From: Bryobacterales bacterium
GTDB taxonomy: Bacteria; Acidobacteriota; Terriglobia; Bryobacterales; UBA6623
Assembly (NCBI GenBank): GCA_028819255.1
Contig: JAPPMB010000109.1
Coordinates: 1-42,209, forward strand
Length of the DNA stretch: 42,209 nucleotides
Direction: 5' to 3'
Part shown: positions 25,271-32,682 of the stretch, in pieces
Position numbering within the stretch: position 1 is the stretch's first letter
How the letters are laid out: every line of letters starts with the position of its first letter
Translations under genes and position numbers: made by a program
Notes under the pieces: generated by a model
Database searches by the model: none
What the model was told of the DNA's origin: nothing
What the model saw: the letters and a program-made list of their open reading frames with translations, nothing else

Positions 25271-26800
25271 TCAGTGCCGCTTGGAGCGGATCCCATCCAG
25301 AACATCCGCAAGGATCCCGCGATCCGGGTTGGTTCCGCCCGAGGCGTTCTCGGGGGGAACAGCCGGACGACTCGCGTCGCGGATCGCGTTGACGCCGGGG
25401 GTCATGATCTCGATGCCCGCGCCGTGCAAGGCGTCAAGCGTGTTGCGCCGCAGCGCGGCGTAGGTGCCGCCCATCGTGTCCGCGCGGTCCGTGAACGCGC
25501 GGAGTTCGTACACGACGGCGAAGTCCCCGAGTGCCGTTGGCCAGACGAAGGGCGCGGGCTCTTCGAGAATCCCGGGCGTCCGGGCAGCGGCGGCGGTGAG
25601 GAGCTCCTCGATCCTGCTCCAGTGGACGTCGTACCCTATGCCAACTTCGGTCGTGAGAACGAGCTCGCGCCTGTTGGCGGCGTAGGTATAGTTCACGACC
25701 TGCCCGCCGAGGACGACGCCATTGGGGATGGTGATCTCCTCGTTGGCAATCGTCTTCAGCCGCGTGACGAAGAGCGACTTCACCAGCACATCTCCGACGG
25801 CGTCGCCGATCCGGACGCGGTCGCCGATGCGAAAAGCCCGCGTATAGGTGAGGATCACGCCGGCCGCCATGTTCCCCACCGCCGCCGTGGAGCCGAGGGT
25901 GACGAGCGCGCCAATGAACAGCGAGAACCCCTTGAAGAACTCGGACTGGGCGCCCGGAAGATACGGATATCCGATCATGAGCGTGAACACGACCACGAGG
26001 ATCCGCAGGAGCTTGTAGGTTGGGTCCGCCCATTCGGCATCAAAGCCGCCGAACACCAGGTCTCCCCTTCCGACCGCTTTAAGGAGAAACCGCAACAGTT
26101 TGAGGGCGTAGCGGGCAGCGACCACGATGAGGAGGAGGTAGATGAGATTGGGCAGGTAGCCGACAAGCGCCAAAACGATCTCCCCTGCCGGACGCAGAAC
26201 AAACTGCAGCAGCCTGTCGCCATAGGGCGCGGTGGCGGGGAAGAAGCTCAGAACGAGCGGCACGTAGATGTAGACGAGCAGCAGGACGAGCATGCCCCTC
26301 GCCACGCGTACGACGAGCAGGGCCGCGTCGCGGACGCGGTCGCGGCCAGCCAGGTCCAGACCGCGAAAGCGGATCGGCGTCCCGATCCCGGCCCATCGCT
26401 CCACACGGCTTGAGGCAAGATTCACAAGCCGGCCGAGAAAGCGCAGGAGCAGAACCAGAACCCCCGTGGCCAAGACCGCAGACAGCCCGCCGTTGAGATA
26501 GGCACGAAGCGTCTCGATCTCTTCAGGGGACCTGTCCCCGAACAGAGCCGCAAGCCGGCGAATCCCCCGCAGCCAAACGCCGCTGAACAGCGCCACCGCC
26601 AGCACGGTCGCCGCGTATGTGGCGAACTTCCTCAGGCGGGCCCGCCGCTCCGGGTCCCTCACCTTGAGGAACAGAACCGCCAGGACCGCCCTGCCGATCA
26701 CCCATGCGAGGAATGCGGCGAGCAGCGGGAACAGGAGAACATCCTGAATGACAGGTGCGATGGCCAGGTTGGCCTCCAACCACTCACGAATTGCGCCCAT
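25271..26800 (-). CDS. MscS-family mechanosensitive ion channel
   Basis: A protein of 509 aa. Several transmembrane helices occupy the first ~330 residues (LLFPLLAAFLAWVIG, LSAVLATGVLVLLL, MLVLLLVYIYVPLVL, LIYLLLIVVAARYAL, ILVVVFTLMIGYPYL). The pore-lining MscS helix and beta domain follow: FIGALVTLGSTAAVGNMAAGVIL, then FRIGDRVRIGDAVGDV, TRLKTIANEEITIPNG and VVNYTY. The protein ends with the usual alpha/beta C-terminal domain (EVGIGYDVHW, YELRAFT, LHGAGIEIMTP). It is longer than E. coli MscS because of extra N-terminal membrane segments. Likely role: osmotic-pressure release in the inner membrane. A TATTCT box 11 nt before the ATG suggests a very short leader. It is upstream of, and unrelated by sequence to, the operon ending at 18557. 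Confidence 0.93.
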   Translation of the reverse strand: MGAIREWLEANLAIAPVIQDVLLFPLLAAFLAWVIGRAVLAVLFLKVRDPERRARLRKFATYAATVLAVALFSGVWLRGIRRLAALFGDRSPEEIETLRAYLNGGLSAVLATGVLVLLLRFLGRLVNLASSRVERWAGIGTPIRFRGLDLAGRDRVRDAALLVVRVARGMLVLLLVYIYVPLVLSFFPATAPYGDRLLQFVLRPAGEIVLALVGYLPNLIYLLLIVVAARYALKLLRFLLKAVGRGDLVFGGFDAEWADPTYKLLRILVVVFTLMIGYPYLPGAQSEFFKGFSLFIGALVTLGSTAAVGNMAAGVILTYTRAFRIGDRVRIGDAVGDVLVKSLFVTRLKTIANEEITIPNGVVLGGQVVNYTYAANRRELVLTTEVGIGYDVHWSRIEELLTAAAARTPGILEEPAPFVWPTALGDFAVVYELRAFTDRADTMGGTYAALRRNTLDALHGAGIEIMTPGVNAIRDASRPAVPPENASGGTNPDRGILADVLDGIRSKRH

Positions 26801-27057
26801 GGTCGCGCTTCAGAATAGACCAATATCAACCCCGCGTCCTCCTTTGCGGGCCCTCGCTGCCTTGCCCCTTCCCAATCGATGTGGATTCCGCCAGCTCGTC
26901 GCCCTCGCCGGCGCATTTCTTCCATGGACCCAGAACCTCGCAGACTGCTGGCTCCGCCGCCTTGATTCGCAGAGAAGCCCGATGTCCGCCCACGGACGGA
27001 ACAAGATACGATGCTTGCCGCGCCGGTTCTCACCACACTGTGGTCAGGCGCAAGGCG

Positions 27058-27540
27058 ATGTCGGCATCCTACCGCGCCAAGGCGGTGGCCAACTACTTCC
27101 TGACGCAGATGAGACTGCACAAGCTGCTGTGCTACCCACACGGCTGGCACCTGGGATTCCGGGACATGCCCCTGCTGGACGAGACGCTGGTGGCTTGGCC
27201 CTACGGTCCTGTCGCGCCCTCGATTTGTGGCGACTTCGCACAACTCGGAGCCACGTCGATCGACTGTTTCGCTACGGAGTTCAATCCGAGCCGCAAAGAT
27301 TCCTCGAGCGTCCCGGCGTTCGACGCTTCCGACACGTTCGTACGGGACCTTTTGGCCCGCGTTTGGGAGGTCTACGGCGACTACACGGCCGCGCAGCTGT
27401 CGGGCCTGACCCACGCGGCTGACTCGCCTTGGACCGTGACGCGAGAGAACGACTCTAGGGTGAAGTACGCCGGCATCCCCAACCGCGTGATCAGGTCGCA
27501 TTTGAGGGAGCGGATCGAGCGCGCCCGGAGTGCAGTGTGA
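27058..27540 (+). CDS. Panacea-domain (DUF4065, SocA/GepA-like) protein, probable antitoxin
   Basis: A protein of 160 aa. The Panacea pattern is clear: ANYFLTQMRLHKLLCYPHGWHLGF with the K-L-L-Y-x-x-x-G-W-H core, DETLVAWPYGPVAPSI, and the C-terminal YGDYTAAQLSGLTHAADSPW followed by N-R-V-I. The start at 27058 has AAGG just upstream, and a GTG 18 nt earlier is also open. Known Panacea proteins act as antitoxins for very varied toxins, encoded next door and often overlapping. Here the stop lies 11 nt inside the next gene, which encodes a small membrane protein: a typical toxin-antitoxin layout. Alternatively it belongs to a phage-defence or phage-associated gene pair. Confidence 0.85.
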   Translation: MSASYRAKAVANYFLTQMRLHKLLCYPHGWHLGFRDMPLLDETLVAWPYGPVAPSICGDFAQLGATSIDCFATEFNPSRKDSSSVPAFDASDTFVRDLLARVWEVYGDYTAAQLSGLTHAADSPWTVTRENDSRVKYAGIPNRVIRSHLRERIERARSAV

Positions 27541-27930
27541 CTTGAAACTCCTCCGCGAGGGGACAGAAGCGGCGGTGGAGTTCCACGCTGCGAAGGCTTC
27601 GGCATCTGACGATCAGCGCGACTTCGTTCGGTGCTGGCGGGAAGAGGGCCTTTGGCGGTGCCAGCAGGACCGTGAGGACCGCAACACCTGTGCCACGCGG
27701 ATCTTTCGCTTGGTGTGCCCCATTCTCTGGATGTTCCTGGCTTTCGTTGTTCTGCAAGGCCTTCTCGGGCAACGCGGCTGGTTCAGCCTCTCGACTCGGC
27801 ACTCATCGCAATCGCGACTACCACCACAGCGAGCGCGACAGCACTGCTGGTCGTTGTGCTCCGCTATCTGTTCCGCACCCCCGACCCCGCTCGCCGAAAG
27901 GCACCGCCACTGCCCAACATGGATCGGTAA
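27530..27930 (+). pseudogene. Small two-helix membrane protein partner of the Panacea gene, one-base frameshift
   Basis: From GTG at 27530 the protein reads a soluble N-terminus, then a charged WREEGLWRCQQDREDR, a first membrane helix (IFRLVCPILWMFLAFVVLQG) and GWFSLS, then loses its sense. One base missing at 27791-27793 restores DSALIAIATTTTASATALLV, VVLRYLF and a short basic tail ending at 27930. The restored protein would be about 133 aa. The pattern of helix, F-S-L-S-D, A-L-I-A-I-A-T-T-T-T and L-R-Y-L-F is typical of small membrane proteins found beside Panacea and similar genes. The start overlaps the Panacea stop. The break may be a real mutation, a sequencing error, or programmed; the first two are likelier. 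Confidence 0.75.
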
Positions 27931-28366
27931 TCGCGTAGTGGACAGCCACGACGGTCCGGCGCATGGCTGGCCGTCCAGTTAAACGAAGCAACTTCTCCAG
28001 CGTGCCGCGAAGAAGCGGCACGTAGTCCGGATGCCGTAGGTTGGCTGTCAGAGCGGCCTAGGGAGGCCGGTCCGCCAAGTCGCGCGCCAGGTGAGCGCAA
28101 CCCACACCGCGACGAAGTCCCTGCTTTGTAGCGCCGGAGGATCCTGTACAGTATTCCCTGATCAGGGCGGCGGCACGACAGGCGGCCGTGGCTGAGTCGA
28201 CACCCCCACCGCACCCAAGCGCCCTCGGAACGATCCCCCAAGCTCCCGATCAGGCCTGAGAATCGGGCCCCGGAGGACTGATCTTCAGGCCCGTCGGTAA
28301 TACGGTCTTGCGTAGTAAATGTTGTGTGGGATCCGTCAGAGGTTGCCCCTTTCTGTAAACTGCCGC
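27931..28366. other. Intergenic, 436 bp between the Panacea locus and the first IS
   Basis: No supportable gene. A hairpin lies at 28001-28022. The stretch ending at the IS left end has no sequence resembling the right flank of either IS copy that would suggest a split gene. Confidence 0.4.
28001..28022. terminator. Perfect 8-bp hairpin, candidate terminator of the Panacea operon
   Basis: CGTGCCGC, loop GAAGAA, GCGGCACG. The stem is perfect and GC-rich and lies 71 nt after the operon's last stop. There is no T-run. Confidence 0.4.
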
Positions 28367-28368
28367 CA

Positions 28369-29515
28369 GTGTAGTGTCCCAGTAAATCCTTTATATTAAA
28401 GGGCAGTTCGGCGACTAGGGGGCGGCTGTCATGGCACGGGGACGCAAATTGAAGCCGTTGCTGCTCACTGACGAGCAGCGCGAGCAAATGGAGGGGTGGA
28501 CGCGCTCGACGTCGATGCCGCAAGGCCTGGTGCGGAGGGCGCGCATCGTTCTGGCCAGCGCCGAGGGTGTGAGCAACACGGCCGTGGCACGGCGTCTCGG
28601 CGTGTCGCCGCCCACGGTGGGGAAGTGGCGCAGCCGCTTTCTGGAACATGGCCTGCAGGGCCTCCACGACGATGCGCGTCCGGGGCGGCCACGCAGCTAC
28701 GACGACGAGAAGGTGGCGAGGGTGATCAACCGGGCGCTGCACACCAAGCCCAGCGACTCCGGCCCTTGGAGCGTGCGTCGGATGGCCGCGGCCGAGAACG
28801 TCTCCAAGAGCACTGTGCAGCGCTGGTTCGCGCTCTTCGGGGTCAAGCCGCATCTGACCAAAACGTTCAAGCTGTCCAACGATCCATTCTTCGTTGAGAA
28901 GGTTCGGGACATCACGGGACTCTATTTGAACCCGCCGGAGCATGCGGTCGTGCTCTGCGTAGATGAAGAGACGCAGATTCAAGCGCTGGATCGAACCCAG
29001 CCGGTGCTGCCGATGGGTCTTGGCTACGCCGAAGGCCACACCCACGACTACATCCGCCACGGCACGACAACGCTCTTTGCCGCTCTCGACGTGGCGACGG
29101 GGAAGGTGATCGCGCAGTGCCGCGAGCGCCATCGTCATCAGGAGTGGCTGGCCTTCTTGCGGCTGATCGGCAGGGAGACGCCCAAGGACCTCGAGGTGCA
29201 CCTTGTCTGCGACAACTACGCCACCCACAGGCACGCCAAGGTGCGGGCCTGGATTGCGAAGCGGCCGCGCTTCCACCTGCACTTCACCCCGACCTACGCC
29301 TCCTGGCTGAACCAGGTCGAACGCTGGTTCGGGCTGCTCACCCAGCGCGCCCTCAAGCGCGCCACGTTCCACAACGTGACTCAATTCAAGCAGCGCATCA
29401 TGGACTTCACCGCAACGCACAACGGTTCGGCGAAGCCGTTCGTATGGGTTGCCACGGCCGATTCGATCTTCAAGAAGCTTGAGCGTTATGTAAATCCATT
29501 GACGGGACAGAACAC
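28369..29515 (+). mobile_element. IS630-family insertion sequence, copy 1
   Basis: Length 1147 bp. The terminal inverted repeats are imperfect: left GTGTAGTGTCCCAGTAAAT, right (reversed) GTGTTCTGTCCCGTCAAT, sharing GTGT..TGTCCC.GT.AAT and continuing weakly through an AT-rich stretch. IS630 elements insert at TA and duplicate it. The right side has TA at 29516-29517; the left side has CA at 28367-28368, so one copy of the target dinucleotide has mutated. It carries one transposase gene. It is oriented like copy 2 and is the same in sequence from the left end to 29485. Confidence 0.85.
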
Positions 29516-29594
29516 TAGGTATGACTTGGCGAGAGAGAGAAATCGCATTGGCCAGTGGCCCGAGGAGCCAGCGCTGGAGGCCGAGGCGGCATGA
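28431..29594 (+). CDS. IS630-family transposase, C-terminus altered by a one-base deletion
   Basis: A protein of 387 aa. An N-terminal helix-turn-helix region (SNTAVARRLGVSPPTVGKWRSRF, a second at VSKSTVQRWF) binds the ends. The DDE catalytic core has D178 in CVDEET, D261 in CDNYATH and E297 in WLNQVERWF, with the HFTPTYASWLNQ block typical of IS630. The first 352 residues equal those of copy 2. Then a missing C after 29485 changes the frame, so the protein runs past the right end of the IS and picks up residues from flanking DNA, ending at 29594. The catalytic core is intact, so activity may be retained; the native tail is probably that of copy 2. Confidence 0.85.
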   Translation: MARGRKLKPLLLTDEQREQMEGWTRSTSMPQGLVRRARIVLASAEGVSNTAVARRLGVSPPTVGKWRSRFLEHGLQGLHDDARPGRPRSYDDEKVARVINRALHTKPSDSGPWSVRRMAAAENVSKSTVQRWFALFGVKPHLTKTFKLSNDPFFVEKVRDITGLYLNPPEHAVVLCVDEETQIQALDRTQPVLPMGLGYAEGHTHDYIRHGTTTLFAALDVATGKVIAQCRERHRHQEWLAFLRLIGRETPKDLEVHLVCDNYATHRHAKVRAWIAKRPRFHLHFTPTYASWLNQVERWFGLLTQRALKRATFHNVTQFKQRIMDFTATHNGSAKPFVWVATADSIFKKLERYVNPLTGQNTRYDLARERNRIGQWPEEPALEAEAA

Positions 29595-30095
29595 GGTTTC
29601 CAACTCGACAGGATAGGGGCGGGCCGCGCTGCGGGCAGGCCGCGATGTCGAGCCGGATCCCCGCCGGGTGATCGGCGACTACCTGACGCAGGCTGTCGAG
29701 CGGGGCATGGTCCGCGATCGCGCCAGCGCGAGGATCGGGAGCGGAGCTGGAGGCCGCGACGACAAGCCATCTGCGGCAGCACGTCGAGCGCTCGAGCGGC
29801 AGCGCAAGTGACGCGCTGAGTACCATCGAGCGCGATACGGCGGTCGCGCTGGCCCGGACGGTCGCGCTGCTGAAGGGATCCTGGCTGCGACCGCTGCCGA
29901 TTGGCCTGAGCCTCTTCCTCGGCGTCTTGCTCGGGAGCTGGGGCCTGACGCAGTGGCTGTCGAGCGAGATCGAGAGCCTGACGGCACGGAAGATCCAGCT
30001 GGAGGTCGGCACTCCCTTGCTCGCTCTGTCCATAGGAAGACCTCCAGACAGCCTAGATTGGGATCCTAGAAAGTCCGATTCTTCCTTGCCGATCT
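29518..30095 (+). pseudogene. Decayed DNA with a start-less single-pass membrane-protein fragment
   Basis: The first part of this stretch is occupied by the run-on tail of the transposase. A plus frame opens after a stop at 29684-29686 and, from about 29735, reads LEAATTSHLRQHVERSS, IERDTAVALARTVALLKGSW, a membrane helix LRPLPIGLSLFLGVLLGSWG, and LTQWLSSEIESLTARKIQLE, a coiled-coil-like stretch. No ATG, GTG or TTG precedes it in frame, and its end runs into unrelated sequence. The plan of charged helix, one membrane span and coiled coil loosely recalls accessory mobilization proteins of plasmids, but I cannot name the family with confidence. It lies between the two IS copies. Confidence 0.4.
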
Positions 30096-30300
30096 AGGCT
30101 TCGACGGCTACATAAAGCGTGACATCCAAAGTCCGCACCGTCGAGCAGCACGGTCTGGCTGGCGTAGTCGATGAACAGCTTCTCCCCCGCTTTGTGCTCT
30201 TGGAACATGACCAAGCTCTGGCGGGATTTCCACAGCGAGTGCTCCTCGCGATACTCTTGCCACAGCAGCTGCAGCGTAGGTACCGACAACTGCGCAAAGC
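30096..30300 (-). pseudogene. IS21-family IstA transposase fragment
   Basis: On the minus strand the reading TLQLLWQEYREEHSLW, then KAGEKLFIDYASQTVLL matches the stretch just before and including the first catalytic Asp of IS21 IstA (usual form LLWEEYRE ... GEKLFVDYAG-T-V). A few codons later the sense moves to another frame (LDVTLYVAVEA). Only about 65 codons survive, with no N-terminus, no C-terminus and no IstB. It is a dead scrap. Confidence 0.6.
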
Positions 30301-30380
30301 ACGCCGTGGACTATCATTCCGGGCCGATAAGAGGGGTTTTCGTCAGGTCCTGACGTTTTCGGCTCGGAGCTAGTAACTCC

Positions 30381-30400
30381 CGTCCGGAGGCCTCCGGACG
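30381..30400. repeat. Perfect 20-bp palindrome
   Basis: The half-site CGTCCGGAGG is followed at once by its exact reverse complement CCTCCGGACG, with no spacer. It sits between the IstA scrap and the end of the lipoprotein gene. It could be a hairpin terminator for the minus-strand lipoprotein gene (stop at 30454), a dimeric protein-binding site, or an end relic of a lost element. Confidence 0.5.
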
Positions 30401-30453
30401 CAGCTACGGGAAACGGGCCGTTTTGGGACATTCCGGTGAAGCTGCCCCCGGCA

Positions 30454-31140
30454 CTAACGGCCCTTGCAGCGCTGCGCCATCAGCTGCGCGATGCGAGCTT
30501 TCTCTGGGTCCGGCTCGAACCGCAGCTCCACGCGAGTCTTCTCGCCTTCGAGGGTCACAACCGCCTCGGTGTCGGCGGCGATCGTGTCTAGCACCGCAAC
30601 TGGACCTAGATGATGCTCCACTCCTGAACCCGTTACCGGTCCCGCCGGATCGGGAGCCGGACCTTTCCCGAGTCCATCCAGCCACTTCGTCATGGCGCTG
30701 GCGTACTCCACCCGATCGGGTGGGTCGCGCACCGGTTCCAGCACCACGCCGAATTCCCAGCCTCCAACGCGAGCGCGAACGGGAACAGGAACGGCTTGCT
30801 TGCCACGGCGCGGCCAGTGCCCGTTGAGCAGAAGGACCGCTTTGAGCCCCTCGTGCTCCCCGCCGGGAGTCGCGGGCACGCGGCAGGAAACCACGATCCC
30901 GGCTCCCTGCCGGGGGTCATCGCCCAAACTCCAAGTGGTCGCTCGACGACCGGGAAGCTGAAGGGAGTAGGAATCAGAAATCCATGCGAGCGCGATCCCG
31001 TACCCGCCTGCCGATGTCGTGACACCATTGACGTGCCATAACTCGGCAAACGGTGGCTCGGCGACCTCGGATTTGAGCGGCAGTGCCAGACAACCAGTGC
31101 CTCCCAGCGCCAGAATCGCGATACAGGCGAGAACTCTCAT
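30454..31140 (-). CDS. Hypothetical lipoprotein
   Basis: A protein of 228 aa that I do not recognise. The ATG at 31140 is chosen over one 27 nt upstream because it opens into a short signal (MRVLACIAILALGGTGC) and lies 7 nt after a TATCCT box. Cys17 could be lipidated, though the lipobox (G-T-G-C) is imperfect. The body is mostly beta-strand-like, with alternating hydrophobic residues (AGGYGIALAWI, GIVVSCRVPA, GLKAVLLLNGHW, WEFGVVLEPV) and no known catalytic motif. The C-terminus (VVTLEGEKTRVELRFEPDPEKARIAQLMAQRC) ends with a charged helix. It is the only intact-looking gene between the two IS copies. Confidence 0.6.
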   Translation of the reverse strand: MRVLACIAILALGGTGCLALPLKSEVAEPPFAELWHVNGVTTSAGGYGIALAWISDSYSLQLPGRRATTWSLGDDPRQGAGIVVSCRVPATPGGEHEGLKAVLLLNGHWPRRGKQAVPVPVRARVGGWEFGVVLEPVRDPPDRVEYASAMTKWLDGLGKGPAPDPAGPVTGSGVEHHLGPVAVLDTIAADTEAVVTLEGEKTRVELRFEPDPEKARIAQLMAQRCKGR

Positions 31141-31147
31141 CCACCAC

Positions 31148-31153
31148 AGGATA
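31148..31153 (-). promoter_or_regulatory. -10 box (TATCCT) of the lipoprotein gene, leaderless spacing
   Basis: TATCCT on the minus strand is followed by 7 nt and then the ATG at 31140. This is the only minus-strand member of the leaderless set. Confidence 0.4.
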
Positions 31154-31321
31154 GCTCGTAGCGGCATAGCCGATTCTCCGCTGTCCCACCGATGGCCCCC
31201 AGCTTGCTATCTCACTGCAACCGACCGCAACTCCGCCCGAAGCGCTGCCGGAGCCGCGACCCCGCTCGCCATGCCGGCACGATTCCCGCTTCCTGAGAGT
31301 TCCGTGAATGTCTACCCGAAG

Positions 31322-31330
31322 TGCTACACT
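31322..31330 (+). promoter_or_regulatory. Extended -10 promoter stranded upstream of IS630 copy 2
   Basis: TGCTACACT (TG-n-TACACT) lies 11 nt before the TA where the IS inserted. With the IS removed and one TA kept, the sequence runs from this box through about 23 nt with AGGAGG to the TTG of the small ORF at 32512, a normal promoter-leader-start arrangement. Confidence 0.45.
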
Positions 31331-31343
31331 TACGTTCCACTTA

Positions 31344-32491
31344 GTGTAGTGTCCCAGTAAATCCTTTATATTAAAGGGCAGTTCGGCGACTAGGGGGCGG
31401 CTGTCATGGCACGGGGACGCAAATTGAAGCCGTTGCTGCTCACTGACGAGCAGCGCGAGCAAATGGAGGGGTGGACGCGCTCGACGTCGATGCCGCAAGG
31501 CCTGGTGCGGAGGGCGCGCATCGTTCTGGCCAGCGCCGAGGGTGTGAGCAACACGGCCGTGGCACGGCGTCTCGGCGTGTCGCCGCCCACGGTGGGGAAG
31601 TGGCGCAGCCGCTTTCTGGAACATGGCCTGCAGGGCCTCCACGACGATGCGCGTCCGGGGCGGCCACGCAGCTACGACGACGAGAAGGTGGCGAGGGTGA
31701 TCAACCGGGCGCTGCACACCAAGCCCAGCGACTCCGGCCCTTGGAGCGTGCGTCGGATGGCCGCGGCCGAGAACGTCTCCAAGAGCACTGTGCAGCGCTG
31801 GTTCGCGCTCTTCGGGGTCAAGCCGCATCTGACCAAAACGTTCAAGCTGTCCAACGATCCATTCTTCGTTGAGAAGGTTCGGGACATCACGGGACTCTAT
31901 TTGAACCCGCCGGAGCATGCGGTCGTGCTCTGCGTAGATGAAGAGACGCAGATTCAAGCGCTGGATCGAACCCAGCCGGTGCTGCCGATGGGTCTTGGCT
32001 ACGCCGAAGGCCACACCCACGACTACATCCGCCACGGCACGACAACGCTCTTTGCCGCTCTCGACGTGGCGACGGGGAAGGTGATCGCGCAGTGCCGCGA
32101 GCGCCATCGTCATCAGGAGTGGCTGGCCTTCTTGCGGCTGATCGGCAGGGAGACGCCCAAGGACCTCGAGGTGCACCTTGTCTGCGACAACTACGCCACC
32201 CACAGGCACGCCAAGGTGCGGGCCTGGATTGCGAAGCGGCCGCGCTTCCACCTGCACTTCACCCCGACCTACGCCTCCTGGCTGAACCAGGTCGAACGCT
32301 GGTTCGGGCTGCTCACCCAGCGCGCCCTCAAGCGCGCCACGTTCCACAACGTGACTCAATTCAAGCAGCGCATCATGGACTTCACCGCAACGCACAACGG
32401 TTCGGCGAAGCCGTTCGTATGGGTTGCCACGGCCGATTCGATCTTCAAGAAGCTTGAGCGCTTATGTAAATCTATTAACGGGACAAAACAC
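31344..32491 (+). mobile_element. IS630-family insertion sequence, copy 2
   Basis: Length 1148 bp, flanked by TA on both sides (31342-31343 and 32492-32493), the expected IS630 target duplication. Left repeat GTGTAGTGTCCCAGTAAAT; right repeat (reversed) GTGTTTTGTCCCGTTAAT. The body is the same as in copy 1, but the last ~35 bp differ at four places (one inserted C, three transitions). It lies in direct orientation to copy 1, with about 1.8 kb between them. Confidence 0.9.
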
Positions 32492-32494
32492 TAG
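31406..32494 (+). CDS. IS630-family transposase, intact
   Basis: A protein of 362 aa, with the same N-terminal DNA-binding region and DDE residues (D178, D261, E297) as copy 1, and ending ERLCKSINGTKH. The coding frame runs through the whole right inverted repeat. Its stop codon is TAG, of which TA is the duplicated target dinucleotide and G comes from flanking DNA, so a functional stop is completed by the insertion site itself. This copy has matching TA flanks and an unbroken frame, so it is the likelier source of transposition. Confidence 0.92.
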   Translation: MARGRKLKPLLLTDEQREQMEGWTRSTSMPQGLVRRARIVLASAEGVSNTAVARRLGVSPPTVGKWRSRFLEHGLQGLHDDARPGRPRSYDDEKVARVINRALHTKPSDSGPWSVRRMAAAENVSKSTVQRWFALFGVKPHLTKTFKLSNDPFFVEKVRDITGLYLNPPEHAVVLCVDEETQIQALDRTQPVLPMGLGYAEGHTHDYIRHGTTTLFAALDVATGKVIAQCRERHRHQEWLAFLRLIGRETPKDLEVHLVCDNYATHRHAKVRAWIAKRPRFHLHFTPTYASWLNQVERWFGLLTQRALKRATFHNVTQFKQRIMDFTATHNGSAKPFVWVATADSIFKKLERLCKSINGTKH

Positions 32495-32511
32495 GACAGG
32501 AGGGATTGTTC

Positions 32512-32682
32512 TTGGCTTGCGTAGTGACGAACCGCGTGGGGGAACCCGAAATGCTGGAGCCGATTCGGGATCTGGCCCGATTCCCGTGGTATGAAGTGAA
32601 GAAGGTGCAGCACCATTCCCTCAAGGTTGATGCTCTCAAGCGATCTTTGGGACCGCGGCAGGCACACGGAGGTCCGCAGTGA
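32512..32682 (+). CDS. Small ORF preceding the nucleotidyltransferase gene, possibly a truncated gene
   Basis: A protein of 56 aa from TTG at 32512, with AGGAGG at 32497-32502, an ideal 9 nt upstream. It reads MACVVTNRVGEPEMLEPIRD, then LARFPWYEVKKVQHHSLKVD, then ALKRSLGPRQAHGGPQ. The composition is that of a real soluble alpha/beta fragment. The last codons overlap the next gene's start as GTGA, so translation is probably coupled. I do not recognise the family. It may be a complete small gene, or the C-terminal end of a longer one cut by the IS 20 bp upstream; the well-placed ribosome site favours the first reading. Confidence 0.45.
   Translation: MACVVTNRVGEPEMLEPIRDLARFPWYEVKKVQHHSLKVDALKRSLGPRQAHGGPQ

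Noticed and set aside
29735..30035. Naming the membrane fragment as a plasmid mobilization protein
   Set aside because: The order of helix, membrane span and coiled coil is suggestive but too general, the start is missing, and I cannot recall a sure family match.
27864..32395. Long minus-strand frames across both IS630 copies (579 and 473 residues)
   Set aside because: They repeat each other because they are the complement of the same transposase gene; no independent protein feature is seen.
28369..32491. Calling the IS630 pair a working composite transposon
   Set aside because: The left outer flank is CA rather than TA, the cargo is mostly debris, and IS630 elements usually move singly. 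I keep it as two IS copies.
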